Below are positions 8,759-17,775 of a stretch of 50,999 bases of DNA, piece after piece; positions within the stretch are counted from its first letter, which is position 1; every line of letters starts with the position of its first letter. The notes under the pieces were generated by a model. That model saw only the letters and a program-made list of their open reading frames with translations. It did no database searches and had not been told where the DNA came from. The translations under genes and the position numbers were made by a program. Source of the stretch: a virus; IMG/VR virus record IMGVR_UViG_3300007640_009134, positions 1-50,999 of that record, one strand, 5' to 3'.

Positions 8759-9723
8759 AAAAAGCATTAATTACAGGAATAAATGGTCAAGATGGCTCAT
8801 ATTTGGCCGAATTTTTATTAGAAAAAGGATATGAGGTACATGGTACATTAAAAAGAAATTCTGTTGCGGAAAACCAAACAGCAAGACTTGATAACATATT
8901 CACAAAAATAAATCTGCATTATGCAGATATGACTGATTTGTCATCATTAATATCAGTCTTACAAAAAGTGATGCCAAATGAAATATATAATTTAGCGGCT
9001 CAGTCCCATGTTAGAATTTCATTCGACCAACCATTATATACCGCACAGGTCACTGGTGTTGGTACTTTGAATATGTTGGAGGCAGTTAGATTGATTTGTC
9101 CTCAATCAAAGGTATATCAAGCATCATCATCAGAAATGTTTGGTAATTCAATTGACGGAGATGGTTTTCAACGAGAAACAACTTCTATGAATCCAGTGTC
9201 TCCTTATGGATGTGCAAAAGTATTCAGTTACAATATTTGTAGAAACTACAGAAATTCATACAAATTATTTGTATCAAATGGAATACTATTCAACCACGAA
9301 TCACCACGAAGAGGTACAAACTTTGTAACAAACAAAGTTGCTAAAGAAGCTGTAAAAATTAAATTAGGGTTATCTAACGTTCTTAAATTAGGAAACTTAG
9401 ACGCTACTCGAGATTGGGGTCATGCAAAGGATTATGTAGAGGCAATGTGGATGATTCTTCAATTAGAAACACCAAATGATTATGTATGTGCAACAGGAAT
9501 TTCGCATACAGTCAGATATTTGTGTGATTACACATTCAGTAAATTAGGATTAGACTATCGTGATTATGTAACACAAGATGAAAAATTCCTAAGACCCGAA
9601 GAGTTGAATGACCTAAAAGGAGATTCAACAAAACTTAGAAATCACACCGGATGGTCACCAAATTATTCATTTGAGACTATGATGGATGAAATGATTGATT
9701 ATTGGCTAAACTATTACAAATAA
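8755..9723 (+). CDS. gmd: GDP-mannose 4,6-dehydratase
   Basis: 322 residues when started at the ATG of the ATGA overlap with the previous stop; an upstream in-frame ATG would overlap that gene by 28 nt and is less likely. Motifs are classic for Gmd: ITGINGQDGSYLAEFLLEKGYEVHG at the N-terminus (abridged family signature GxxGxxG), LAAQSHVRISFDQP, YGCAKV (YxxxK) and NHESPRRG. It makes GDP-4-keto-6-deoxy-D-mannose, the common precursor for fucose and colitose. GDP-mannose itself must come from the host, since no ManB or ManC gene is visible here. Confidence 0.92.
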   Translation: MKKALITGINGQDGSYLAEFLLEKGYEVHGTLKRNSVAENQTARLDNIFTKINLHYADMTDLSSLISVLQKVMPNEIYNLAAQSHVRISFDQPLYTAQVTGVGTLNMLEAVRLICPQSKVYQASSSEMFGNSIDGDGFQRETTSMNPVSPYGCAKVFSYNICRNYRNSYKLFVSNGILFNHESPRRGTNFVTNKVAKEAVKIKLGLSNVLKLGNLDATRDWGHAKDYVEAMWMILQLETPNDYVCATGISHTVRYLCDYTFSKLGLDYRDYVTQDEKFLRPEELNDLKGDSTKLRNHTGWSPNYSFETMMDEMIDYWLNYYK

Positions 9724-10112
9724 TGGAAAATCCTATAGTATATAACGCAATTGAATGTAAAGAATGTAATGTCCCTAAAGGTTGGGGTCACGAGATAATT
9801 TTTGAAAATAATGAAAAATACTGTGGTAAATTATTAGTTTTCAAAAAAGGATGCAAATTCTCGATGCATTATCACATGATAAAAGATGAGACATGGTATG
9901 TTGATAAAGGTGAATTCATTTATAGATGGATTGACACTGAAACTGCAGAATTACACGAACAAACTCTTAGAGTTGGGGATAGTGTTAGACAATATCCTGG
10001 TCAACCACATCAATTAGAGGCACTAACTGATGGTGTGGTTTTTGAAGTTTCAACGGAACATTTTGATTCAGATTCGTATAGAGTATGGAGGGGGGACAGT
10101 CAACCACAATAA
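9723..10112 (+). CDS. Single-domain cupin, sugar-isomerase-like
   Basis: 129-residue cupin starting at the ATG inside the gmd stop (TAATG). The metal site is visible as SMHYHMIKDETWYVDKGE (HxH...E) and PGQPHQLEAL (third His). The opening PKGWGHEIIFENN resembles phosphomannose isomerase-type cupins and WbtJ-like sugar-phosphate proteins. It could act on a phosphosugar or 4-keto sugar in the pathway. Similar in fold to the cupin fused to the cytidylyltransferase upstream. Confidence 0.7.
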   Translation: MENPIVYNAIECKECNVPKGWGHEIIFENNEKYCGKLLVFKKGCKFSMHYHMIKDETWYVDKGEFIYRWIDTETAELHEQTLRVGDSVRQYPGQPHQLEALTDGVVFEVSTEHFDSDSYRVWRGDSQPQ

Positions 10113-10495
10113 AAAAAGTTTGGGTAAACGGTACTTTTGATATTTTACATGTAGGACATCTAAGATTATTAGAGTATGCTTCAAAATTAGGAACTCTAAG
10201 AGTTGGTATTGATTTTGACTCTAGAGTAAAAGAACTAAAAGGAGATACCCGACCATTCAATATATGGATGGATAGAATCTACTTTATGAGTAGAATTCAT
10301 GGTGTTGACAGTGTTGTTGGTTTTGGCTCAGAATTTGAACTAAAAGAACAAATTAGGTTATGGGAACCAGATTATTTAGTGGTTGGTTCTGATTATAAAA
10401 ACAAATATGTCATTGGTTCAGAATATTCTAAAGAAGTTATTTTCTTTGATAAAATTGGTGATTATTCTACCACAAAAATTTTAGGTCAATGGTAA
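10085..10495 (+). CDS. HldE C-terminal-type heptose-1-phosphate nucleotidyltransferase
   Basis: 136-residue cytidylyltransferase-fold protein. GTFDILHVGHLRLLEYA has the T/HxGH nucleotide-binding motif, and the chain ends in DYSTTKIL like the adenylyltransferase half of HldE (RfaE). It overlaps the cupin gene by 28 nt and the kinase gene by 7 nt. Standing alone before a separate kinase gene, it represents a split HldE in which the usual domain order is reversed on the genome. Expected product: ADP- or related nucleotide-heptose. The nucleotide is not certain (GDP or CDP variants exist). Confidence 0.75.
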   Translation: MEGGQSTTIKKVWVNGTFDILHVGHLRLLEYASKLGTLRVGIDFDSRVKELKGDTRPFNIWMDRIYFMSRIHGVDSVVGFGSEFELKEQIRLWEPDYLVVGSDYKNKYVIGSEYSKEVIFFDKIGDYSTTKILGQW

Positions 10496-11226
10496 TAGTG
10501 GTAGTAGGTGAATCCTGCACGGATAAGTTTATATATGGAAAAGTTGACAGACTAAGTCCTGAAGCACCTGTCCCTGTATTTAATCCAACAGGAAATAAAA
10601 AAAATAATGGTATGGCTGGTAATGTTGTTAGAAACATAACGGCAATAAACCCTTTAATTTTAACTTTTGGTTTACATAATAAAAATGAAATTACTAAAAC
10701 AAGAATTGTTGATAAAAAAACAAATCACATGTTCATTAGGATTGATGAGGGTGAAGAAAATATTGACAAATTTGATTTGAATGAGGTTAATAAAAAAATA
10801 CTATCTGATGCTGACGCAGTTATAATAAGTGATTATAATAAAGGATTTTTATCTGATAGTGATATTATTGAAATTTCAAAAATAAGTAATCTCACTATAA
10901 TGGATTCAAAACGAAAACTGAATGATTCATTAATAGAGTATGTTGATTTTTTAAAACTAAATGAAAAAGAGTATAACAATAACAAGTCAATTTCATATAC
11001 AGAAAAAATTATAATCACATTAGGTGAAAAAGGTGTAATGTATAATAACAAATTATTTCCATCACCAAGACCACAAGAAACAATAGACGTTAGTGGTGCA
11101 GGTGACACATTTACCGCTTCATTTACTATCAAATTTTTAGAAACTGACGATGTAATAGAATCTATTAATTTTGCAAATCTAATGAGTTCTATCGTAGTTA
11201 GTAAAAAAGGGGTTACAACGCCGTAA
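10489..11226 (+). CDS. PfkB-family kinase, HldE N-terminal-like (heptose-phosphate kinase)
   Basis: 245-residue ribokinase-fold protein. LSPEAPVPVF and a GMAGNVVRN segment are signatures of the HldE/RfaE kinase domain, and DVSGAGDTFTASF is the PfkB signature 2 with the catalytic Asp. It is shorter than the ~315-residue HldE kinase domain, mainly in the middle, so activity is likely but unproven. With the SIS isomerase and nucleotidyltransferase it completes a heptose activation route. It is the last gene of the sugar operon; a 55-nt gap follows. Confidence 0.75.
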   Translation: MVIVVVGESCTDKFIYGKVDRLSPEAPVPVFNPTGNKKNNGMAGNVVRNITAINPLILTFGLHNKNEITKTRIVDKKTNHMFIRIDEGEENIDKFDLNEVNKKILSDADAVIISDYNKGFLSDSDIIEISKISNLTIMDSKRKLNDSLIEYVDFLKLNEKEYNNNKSISYTEKIIITLGEKGVMYNNKLFPSPRPQETIDVSGAGDTFTASFTIKFLETDDVIESINFANLMSSIVVSKKGVTTP

Positions 11227-11227
11227 C

Positions 11228-11235
11228 TATTTATT
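11228..11235 (+). promoter_or_regulatory. Late-type TATTTATT box before phoH
   Basis: One-mismatch copy of the TATTTATA box found upstream of many virion genes of this phage. It lies directly after the sugar operon stop and 46 nt before the phoH start. Confidence 0.4.
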
Positions 11236-11281
11236 ACCAAAAGTATTTTTTTATTATAATTAATAACAATTAATAAACTAC

Positions 11282-12010
11282 ATGAGTAGAAGAAAACCAA
11301 GTCCAACTCCTACATTAGGAGAAACAACACAAACAAAAACTAAAAAAGAATCGATTACTCAAATCATAAAAAGAAAAACTAGAGAAAAATTTCTTTCAAA
11401 AAACCAAGAAAAATATTATAGAATTTTAGAAGATAATCAAATTACTATATGTTCAGGTCCTGCTGGTGTTGGTAAGAGTTATATTGCAATGAAATGTGCT
11501 ATAGACTTATTATCAGACCCAAACAATAATTACGAAAAACTAATAATTGTAAGACCTGCAGTAGAAGCTGAAGAAAAATTAGGAGCTTTACCTGGTAATG
11601 TTGAAGAAAAACTAGACCCATATATTTTTCCATCTTATTATCTATTGAACAAGATTATTGGTAAAGATACGAGGGAAAAATTAAAAGATTTAGAGGTTAT
11701 TGAAGTATTCGCTTTAGCCTACATGAGAGGGATGAATATTGATAACTCAATCTTAATCTTTGAAGAAGCTCAGAATTGTACACCTAAACAAATGAAATTA
11801 TTATTAACAAGGATTGGATTCAATAGTAAATTCTTTATATCAGGTGATTTAGAACAAACAGACAGGTACAAAGATAAAACACAAAGTGGATTGTGGGATG
11901 CGATTGAAAAATTCAAAAATATAAATGATATTGGTGTCTTTGAATTTGAGGACAGTGATATTGTACGTAATCCAATTATTAGTAAAATTTTAGGTAAATA
12001 CGAAGAATGA
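11282..12010 (+). CDS. phoH: PhoH-like ATPase
   Basis: 242 residues with a PhoH P-loop ATPase core: Walker A GPAGVGKS (about 60-67), IIVRPAVEAEEKLGALPG, Walker B SILIFEEAQN and the ISGDLEQTD sensor motif. PhoH genes are frequent in T4-like and marine phages; the role is debated (RNA-related helicase/nuclease regulation, phosphate starvation). The first 40 residues are basic and low in complexity. First gene after the sugar operon, overlapping the next gene by 4 nt. Confidence 0.9.
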   Translation: MSRRKPSPTPTLGETTQTKTKKESITQIIKRKTREKFLSKNQEKYYRILEDNQITICSGPAGVGKSYIAMKCAIDLLSDPNNNYEKLIIVRPAVEAEEKLGALPGNVEEKLDPYIFPSYYLLNKIIGKDTREKLKDLEVIEVFALAYMRGMNIDNSILIFEEAQNCTPKQMKLLLTRIGFNSKFFISGDLEQTDRYKDKTQSGLWDAIEKFKNINDIGVFEFEDSDIVRNPIISKILGKYEE

Positions 12011-12591
12011 AAATTGCAATAGAAATAAATGGTGTTTTAAGAGATACTATAGGTAAGATAGAACAAACTTATAGAAAATTCTTAATGGATGATATATTAT
12101 TAGAGGAGTCAGATTTTAAACGAGAAGTTACTGAACCTATTGATAGTTTAAATCTTTCTAACCATTTTAAATTTAAAGATGAAAATGAAATATATGAGTT
12201 TTTATATTTAGAATTTGCAATGCAAATATTTGGACATGCTGGTTCTTCTGAAACATTCACATTCAATGATTTGAATGATTTTTATATTGAATTTAGAGAT
12301 AAGTATAAAATAATTTTAATCTCAGATGAGATTGGTAAATCAAAACCTTCAACATTATTTTTCCTTTCAAAGTTTGGGTGTTTAATTGAACATATAACTT
12401 TTTACAGTAAATTAACTAAGGATGATGTTTTATCTGATGTTGACATTTTACTTACTTCTAATCCTGAACTATTATTAGAAAATAATAATGTTTTGAAAAT
12501 AAAGTATGTAACAAAATACAATCAAGATATCAATTGTGAAAATACAATAACTAAAATAAAAGAACTAAAAGATATAATAGAAAAATTATGA
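12007..12591 (+). CDS. Degenerate HAD-like protein
   Basis: 194 residues that follow the HAD fold pattern but lack the catalytic aspartates. The N-terminal motif that should read DxD reads IAIEINGVLRD (E-I-N), and the later segment KIILISDEIGKSKPSTLFFLSK resembles motif II plus the motif III lysine region. It is probably a catalytically inert binding or structural protein derived from a HAD phosphatase. It overlaps both neighbours by 4 nt and sits between phoH and a small unknown gene. Confidence 0.5.
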   Translation: MKIAIEINGVLRDTIGKIEQTYRKFLMDDILLEESDFKREVTEPIDSLNLSNHFKFKDENEIYEFLYLEFAMQIFGHAGSSETFTFNDLNDFYIEFRDKYKIILISDEIGKSKPSTLFFLSKFGCLIEHITFYSKLTKDDVLSDVDILLTSNPELLLENNNVLKIKYVTKYNQDINCENTITKIKELKDIIEKL

Positions 12592-12860
12592 TACAAGTTT
12601 TGGGAGAACTCTACTACATTGATTTAGATAGTATTGAAACTGTTTGTAACATACCTCAAACAACCGAAGAAAAATCTGAAAATGAAGATAGTATACACAT
12701 TAATGTAATGAAATGGGAAGTAGTTAAAATGTTATTAGAAGTTGTAATGTCTGAAAGAGAGGATATGGATGAATTAATTGGTAAACATAACAATACAACT
12801 CTTCCATTTAAATTGGCATTTAATACATTATTACATAAAAAAATTATAAAAAAATTCTAA
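12588..12860 (+). CDS. Hypothetical protein, 90 aa
   Basis: Not recognised. An acidic middle (residues 28-36), then a helix-rich region WEVVKMLLEVVMSEREDMDELIG and a basic C-terminus. ATGA overlap with the upstream gene and a 1-nt gap to the next show it is a genuine member of the phoH-sigma operon. Confidence 0.6.
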   Translation: MIQVLGELYYIDLDSIETVCNIPQTTEEKSENEDSIHINVMKWEVVKMLLEVVMSEREDMDELIGKHNNTTLPFKLAFNTLLHKKIIKKF

Positions 12861-12861
12861 T

Positions 12862-13914
12862 ATGGAACAAGAACAAATATTAAAAATAAAAGAAACTATT
12901 GGGAATTTGGAAACTAAAAATTCCAGATTGTATTTTTTAGTACAAGATACTAAAGGGAACGCTAAGGGTTCTGTAAGATACATTTATCAAATGGCTCTTA
13001 CATTAAAAAACAATGGATTTAATCCAATAATGTTGAGTGAAAAAAATGATTACCAAGGTGTTAGCGAGTGGCTTGGTAATGAATACATGGAAATACCTCA
13101 CCAAAGTATTGAAAATCGTAACTTAGAGATTTCACCTGAGGATTTTATTATAGTACCTGAAATATATGGTTTTATAATGGAACAGATTAAAAATTTACCT
13201 TGTGGTAAAATAGTAATTGCACAAGCATATGACCAAATAGTAGATACTTTACAGCCAGGTCAGTCATGGTATCAATTAGGTTTTAACAAAGTTATTACTA
13301 CCTCAGAAGAATCTATGAATGAAATTTCCTTGATAATGAAGAATCAATCTTGGGAAGTCATTGAACCGACAATATCCCAATCCTTTTCTAAGGCAACTAA
13401 ACCACCTAAACCAGTAATTGCAGTACATAGCAGAGACCAAAGAGATACAATTAATTTAATCAAAAAATTCTACCTTAAGTTTCCTCAATTTAGATGGATT
13501 ACTTTTAGAGATATGAGAGGATTAAGTGAAGTACAATTTGCACAATCACTAAAAGAATGTTGTGCGGCAATTTGGATTGATGAAACATCAGGATTTGGAA
13601 CATTCCCATTAGAATGTATGATAACAGGAGTACCTGTATTAGGTTTAACACCTAATGTTAGACCAAACTGGTTATCAGAAGAAAATGGTATTTGGGTTCA
13701 TAATAAAAATGTTTTAGTTGACCTTATCGCAGAATATATTCAAAATTGGTTAGAGGATAACATTTCTGATGAATTATATGAAAATATGAAACAAACAAAT
13801 AGATACCAAGATTATAATAAATTTGAATTTATGGTAATATCAACATTTACTAAATTTTTGCAAACAAGAGCATTAACGTTCAAAGAACAAATTGAATCAA
13901 CACAAACAGTATAA
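12862..13914 (+). CDS. GT4-like glycosyltransferase (GT-B fold)
   Basis: 350 residues. The C-terminal half has the retaining GT-B nucleotide-sugar motif WIDETSGFGTFPLECMITGVPVLGL (E-x7-E-like), preceded by VIAVHSRDQRD and followed by ENGIWV. The N-terminal half contains GSVRYIYQMALTLKNNGF, typical of the acceptor domain. It probably modifies a phage or host glycan with sugars from the upstream operon. It pairs with the GT2-like gene 2 nt downstream. Confidence 0.65.
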   Translation: MEQEQILKIKETIGNLETKNSRLYFLVQDTKGNAKGSVRYIYQMALTLKNNGFNPIMLSEKNDYQGVSEWLGNEYMEIPHQSIENRNLEISPEDFIIVPEIYGFIMEQIKNLPCGKIVIAQAYDQIVDTLQPGQSWYQLGFNKVITTSEESMNEISLIMKNQSWEVIEPTISQSFSKATKPPKPVIAVHSRDQRDTINLIKKFYLKFPQFRWITFRDMRGLSEVQFAQSLKECCAAIWIDETSGFGTFPLECMITGVPVLGLTPNVRPNWLSEENGIWVHNKNVLVDLIAEYIQNWLEDNISDELYENMKQTNRYQDYNKFEFMVISTFTKFLQTRALTFKEQIESTQTV

Positions 13915-13916
13915 TT

Positions 13917-14726
13917 ATGTCACAAGAAACTTTAGATTTATCGGTAATATTACCACTACATAAAAAATCAATCAAAGATTTTGAAGATTTTTTTGAAAAA
14001 AGTATAAAAGCACTTAACAATCAATCTATTTTACCTAAAGAACTTTTGATTGTCCATTCAAATGATAATGAATTAATTGAATACTTAAATTCTTTTGATT
14101 TTGGGTCAATAAATACAAAATTATTATTGTTTGACGGTGAACCAAATTACACATCTCAAATTAATTTTGGAGTTGAGAATTCTACATCAAAATGGGTTTC
14201 ATTTTATGAATTTGATGATGAGTATGCGTCAATATGGTTTAAGAATGTAAAACTTTATATGGATGCATTTCCTGAAGTACAAGCATTTTTACCAATTGTT
14301 GTTGATGTTGATAATAAAAATACATTTGCTGGATTTACAAATGAAGCAACCTTTGCGGCAAATTTTAGTCAAGAAATGGGTATGTTAACTAACGAAACTT
14401 TACTTGATTATCAAAACTTCCAAAGTTCAGGTATGGTAATACAAAAAGAATCATTTGTTGATTTTGGTATGTTTAAGACAAATTTCAAATTAACATTTGT
14501 GTATGAATTTTTATTAAGAATGACATATAATTCAGTACAAATTATGACTATCCCTAAAATAGGTTACAAACACCTAAACATGAGAGAAGGTTCAATCTTT
14601 TGGAATTATAAATTTGGAAACTCAATCTTATCTGAAAATGAAGTTAAGTTTTGGGTAGACTCAGCAAAAAAAGAATATTTCTTTACTGAAGAAAGAAACA
14701 TAAACTTTCAAGAAAATGAAGGTTAA
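13917..14726 (+). CDS. GT2-like glycosyltransferase (GT-A fold)
   Basis: 269 residues with a GT-A start LSVILPLHKKSIKDFEDFFEKSIKALNNQS, a central FYEFDDEYA that stands at the DxD metal position, and a later FVYEFLLRM segment. These fit an inverting family-2-type transferase. It overlaps the late sigma gene by 1 nt (TAATG), so a glycan-modifying enzyme is co-expressed with the late transcription switch. Confidence 0.6.
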   Translation: MSQETLDLSVILPLHKKSIKDFEDFFEKSIKALNNQSILPKELLIVHSNDNELIEYLNSFDFGSINTKLLLFDGEPNYTSQINFGVENSTSKWVSFYEFDDEYASIWFKNVKLYMDAFPEVQAFLPIVVDVDNKNTFAGFTNEATFAANFSQEMGMLTNETLLDYQNFQSSGMVIQKESFVDFGMFKTNFKLTFVYEFLLRMTYNSVQIMTIPKIGYKHLNMREGSIFWNYKFGNSILSENEVKFWVDSAKKEYFFTEERNINFQENEG

Positions 14727-15460
14727 TGTTAGAAGTATCGGGTTCAACACAAGAGCGTAAACGTGGTCGTAAAACAGTCAACGAAAATTATTTCGCTGAA
14801 AGAGAAGAAGCTGCCGTTAGACGTTATTTAGTTGCTGAAACCTTTGAAGAAAAGAATAAGATTTATAATGAATTTTTAAGACATCCATTGGATAAAATGA
14901 TATCTTCAATTATTAGAAGATATAAACTTTATCGTAAAGATATGGATTTTTTTGAAATTCATACTGACACTCATTCATTTTTAATGACCAAAATAGATAA
15001 GTTTAGGCCTGATAAAAACAAAAAAGCTTATTCATATTTTGGTACTATCTGTAAAAACTATTTAATGGGTCAAATTATCAAAGACCAAAAAGATATTAAT
15101 AGAAAAATATCATATGAAGATATATCTTCAAGTTTGGAGGAAAGACCTGATATGGTGTATTTTATTGACGAAGAAAAATTTGATTCGGAAGTTCTAATAA
15201 AAAAATATTTAGATGAACTTAAGTTTTTTTTAGAAGGTGAAAATATGAATGATAATGAAAAAAAATTAGGTTATGCACTAATTGATTTATTTGAAAACTA
15301 TAACACTATTTTTGTTGGGGCTGATAATAATAAATTCAATAAAAATATTATTTTACTATCTCTAAGAGAGATGACTAACTTAAGTACTAAGGAAATTAGA
15401 ACTAGTATGAAAAGATATAAAAAATTGTATTTTGTAATACAAGAGGCTTTTAAAGAGTAA
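14726..15460 (+). CDS. gp55-like late sigma factor
   Basis: 244 residues. The segment DKFRPDKNKKAYSYFGTICKNYLMGQI followed by IKDQKDINRKISYED (about residues 91-130) matches the layout of T4 gp55 and sigma-70 region 2 (the -10 recognition helix and basic tail). The preceding PLDKMISSIIRRYKLYRKD resembles region 1.2/2.1. In T4, gp55 with gp33 and the sliding clamp directs RNA polymerase to late promoters. Its location just before the virion genes and the TATTTATA boxes fits. The C-terminal half is not recognised. Confidence 0.65.
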   Translation: MLEVSGSTQERKRGRKTVNENYFAEREEAAVRRYLVAETFEEKNKIYNEFLRHPLDKMISSIIRRYKLYRKDMDFFEIHTDTHSFLMTKIDKFRPDKNKKAYSYFGTICKNYLMGQIIKDQKDINRKISYEDISSSLEERPDMVYFIDEEKFDSEVLIKKYLDELKFFLEGENMNDNEKKLGYALIDLFENYNTIFVGADNNKFNKNIILLSLREMTNLSTKEIRTSMKRYKKLYFVIQEAFKE

Positions 15461-15474
15461 AAAATAATATCAAA

Positions 15475-15482
15475 TATTTATA
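15475..15482 (+). promoter_or_regulatory. Late-type TATTTATA box
   Basis: Exact TATTTATA, three bases before the ATG at 15486; the same box-GAT-ATG arrangement occurs before the M23 endopeptidase gene (43690, minus strand). Confidence 0.5.
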
Positions 15483-15485
15483 GAT

Positions 15486-15848
15486 ATGCCAAGACCACAG
15501 AAAAAACAAATATCACTAACTAAAGAATCAATGTTATCATTGATGCAAGAAATATATAACGAGTTAGTTGAACAACGAAATACTGCTATTCGTATACAGA
15601 ATAAAATGTTAACCATGATGAAGGACCCTGAAGATATGACAGTTATTGGTCCGGTTATTGAAAAACAACAAAAAATCATAAACGACGTTGTCGAAAAGAA
15701 ACTGTCTCTTTCTAAATTACAGGCAAGTATTTGGGAAAAATCTGCAAATCAAGAAGAAAGTTTTACAATATCAGACCTTGATGCCGATACTATACAAAGT
15801 CTTTTACAAAAAGATATATCTGACGACGATGTTTATACAACAAGATAA
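15486..15848 (+). CDS. Hypothetical protein, 120 aa, helical
   Basis: Not recognised. Starts MPRPQKKQ, then a long predicted helix with coiled-coil character (residues 15-90, rich in Glu, Gln, Lys) and an acidic tail. It is the first gene of the tail/baseplate block, preceded by an exact TATTTATA box and followed at 2 nt by the next gene, so it is probably a virion or assembly component. Confidence 0.6.
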   Translation: MPRPQKKQISLTKESMLSLMQEIYNELVEQRNTAIRIQNKMLTMMKDPEDMTVIGPVIEKQQKIINDVVEKKLSLSKLQASIWEKSANQEESFTISDLDADTIQSLLQKDISDDDVYTTR

Positions 15849-15850
15849 AA

Positions 15851-17773
15851 ATGCCACAGGACGACTTAAAATTTTCGTATCAGGAAGCGAAAGAACTAAT
15901 TCAAGCGAACAAGACCTACAAAGAAGTCTCTGATACAATAAAAGAGAGAAAACGTCGTGCCGGTGACAGTTTAGAACAAGCATCATCAAAAACATCAACA
16001 ACTGAAGAAAGCTTAGTTCAAAAAAAGAAAAGATATCAAAGACAAGTTAAAAGCCAACTAGAGGAATTATTAGAATTACAATTTTTATCCTCAGGTTCTG
16101 GTAATGACAATTCTAACTACATAAAAAGAAAATTTACTCAAACATTACTTGAAATAAAACCAAAACTAAAGAGTATTGTTGAGAAGGAAACAATAAGCGC
16201 TTTAGGTTGTAGTCAAGAACAAAAATATGTTTCAGGAGACATCTATATAAAAGTTTCAGCGATTGACCCATCAAAGAGACTTAAAGTATCACCTGAAGAA
16301 CCGGGTTCTATTGGGATTTATGAATCAGTTGATACGGGTGTTGGTACTACTCCATACTCAATGAATAGGCAATTATATACCCGTCTTCAAAACTTAAACG
16401 TCCCATTTTCAACATCATATAATACCGATTATATTGGGAAGTCAGGGCAAGCTTTATTTGATATAGAATATGTAACGCAAGATAATTTTGGAAATACCGG
16501 AGAATTTTATAAAGTATCAGTTAGAGATAGACAAAATGGTGAAAATTTAGTAACAGAATTTTTAACTGATTATTATAAAACAATTGAAGTGTTAGACCTG
16601 AGAAATTTTGCCGCTCAGTTAGCCAATGTATTAACAGGGTTATTAGATATGGAGTTAATTGTTGGAACTGAACAAATTGCTGTTGAAGGTAAATTTTTTA
16701 AAATTTTGACAAGAATATTAGGGTTATGTTTTGATAATAGAGTTGAAATTGATGTGTCAGGTAACTCTAAGGTCTCAGAATTAGACGGTATTGATGATAC
16801 TTTTTTTGAAATGACTGACCAAGACTTGAGGGAGATTGATAACTTTATATCAAACGTAAAGCAAGGTGTTGTTGAATTTGTGGACTGTGATAATGTAAAA
16901 TTACCACTTGACAGACAAAATGTACTAAATCAACTATACTTGTTAGATGTAAATGTTGACGGTAATCAAAATGATTATGACTCGGAAACTGTTGACGGTC
17001 TTATAGATTCAATAGTTTCTCAATGGGAAATTGAATTTCCTAAATTGGAACTTAGGCATAATTTAACAAAAGATTTTTTAAAAAATTATCCTTTAGCCAT
17101 CACTTTAGGTATTTTAGGACCAAAAATGTTGTTACCATTACTAATAATGGGTAAATCGTTGCAAAAAAATGCAATTGATGATATAAATGACTTAAATGAT
17201 TTTATCAGACAATATAAAAAAATGATAATAAATCTTACGTCTAAAATCGCAGCACTTTTTATCGAAACATTATTCAATATTATAAAAAAAGACTTATTAA
17301 ATTTAGTAAGCAGTATTCTAATTGATATTGTAAATGAATCTAAACAAGCTAGGTACACAATGATTTATCGTTTATTAGTTTTAGCACAACAAGTTGGTTT
17401 ATTAATTGATGACTACAGAAAGTGTAAAAATGTTATTGATAATATTTTATTAGTTTTAGCGGCAACCAAAAACGTTTTAGCCGGAAAAAAACAATTACCA
17501 TATCCCGCATTACTATTAGCACCAACGTTACCAGGTTTCTCATCAACACGAGCATCTATTAATGTTATTCAGGAGCTACAAAAAGCTGGAATTAACACGG
17601 GTCCAAACCCGGATGGTACTGTAAATAAAGGTGTTTTATCAGAAATACAAAGAATAACTGGTGTACAAAAAGAATCCGATGAAAACGGTAAAGTAGAATT
17701 TGCATTACCACCAACACCAATAACACCGGCAATGACTCTACCACCAATAAAATTAGTAGGTAAATCTATGTAA
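15851..17773 (+). CDS. Large putative virion structural protein, 640 aa
   Basis: Not assignable to a named family. Residues 1-75 are charged and helical (KKKRYQRQVKSQLEELLEL), the middle is mixed, and residues about 415-560 contain several long hydrophobic helices (YPLAITLGILGPKMLLPLLI; a LVSSILIDIV stretch; NILLVLAATKNVLAG). The C-terminus is Pro rich. Position next to the gp5-like hub gene suggests a baseplate or tail protein; the hydrophobic helices could instead mean membrane contact during DNA entry. Function unknown. Confidence 0.6.
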   Translation: MPQDDLKFSYQEAKELIQANKTYKEVSDTIKERKRRAGDSLEQASSKTSTTEESLVQKKKRYQRQVKSQLEELLELQFLSSGSGNDNSNYIKRKFTQTLLEIKPKLKSIVEKETISALGCSQEQKYVSGDIYIKVSAIDPSKRLKVSPEEPGSIGIYESVDTGVGTTPYSMNRQLYTRLQNLNVPFSTSYNTDYIGKSGQALFDIEYVTQDNFGNTGEFYKVSVRDRQNGENLVTEFLTDYYKTIEVLDLRNFAAQLANVLTGLLDMELIVGTEQIAVEGKFFKILTRILGLCFDNRVEIDVSGNSKVSELDGIDDTFFEMTDQDLREIDNFISNVKQGVVEFVDCDNVKLPLDRQNVLNQLYLLDVNVDGNQNDYDSETVDGLIDSIVSQWEIEFPKLELRHNLTKDFLKNYPLAITLGILGPKMLLPLLIMGKSLQKNAIDDINDLNDFIRQYKKMIINLTSKIAALFIETLFNIIKKDLLNLVSSILIDIVNESKQARYTMIYRLLVLAQQVGLLIDDYRKCKNVIDNILLVLAATKNVLAGKKQLPYPALLLAPTLPGFSSTRASINVIQELQKAGINTGPNPDGTVNKGVLSEIQRITGVQKESDENGKVEFALPPTPITPAMTLPPIKLVGKSM

Positions 17774-17775
17774 TC

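Noticed and set aside
1-11226. Bacterial chromosomal LPS locus joined to phage by misassembly
   Set aside because: The operon runs at the same AT bias and with the same overlap style into phoH and phage genes on the same strand; sugar clusters are known in T4-like phages. Assembly error cannot be fully excluded without reads.
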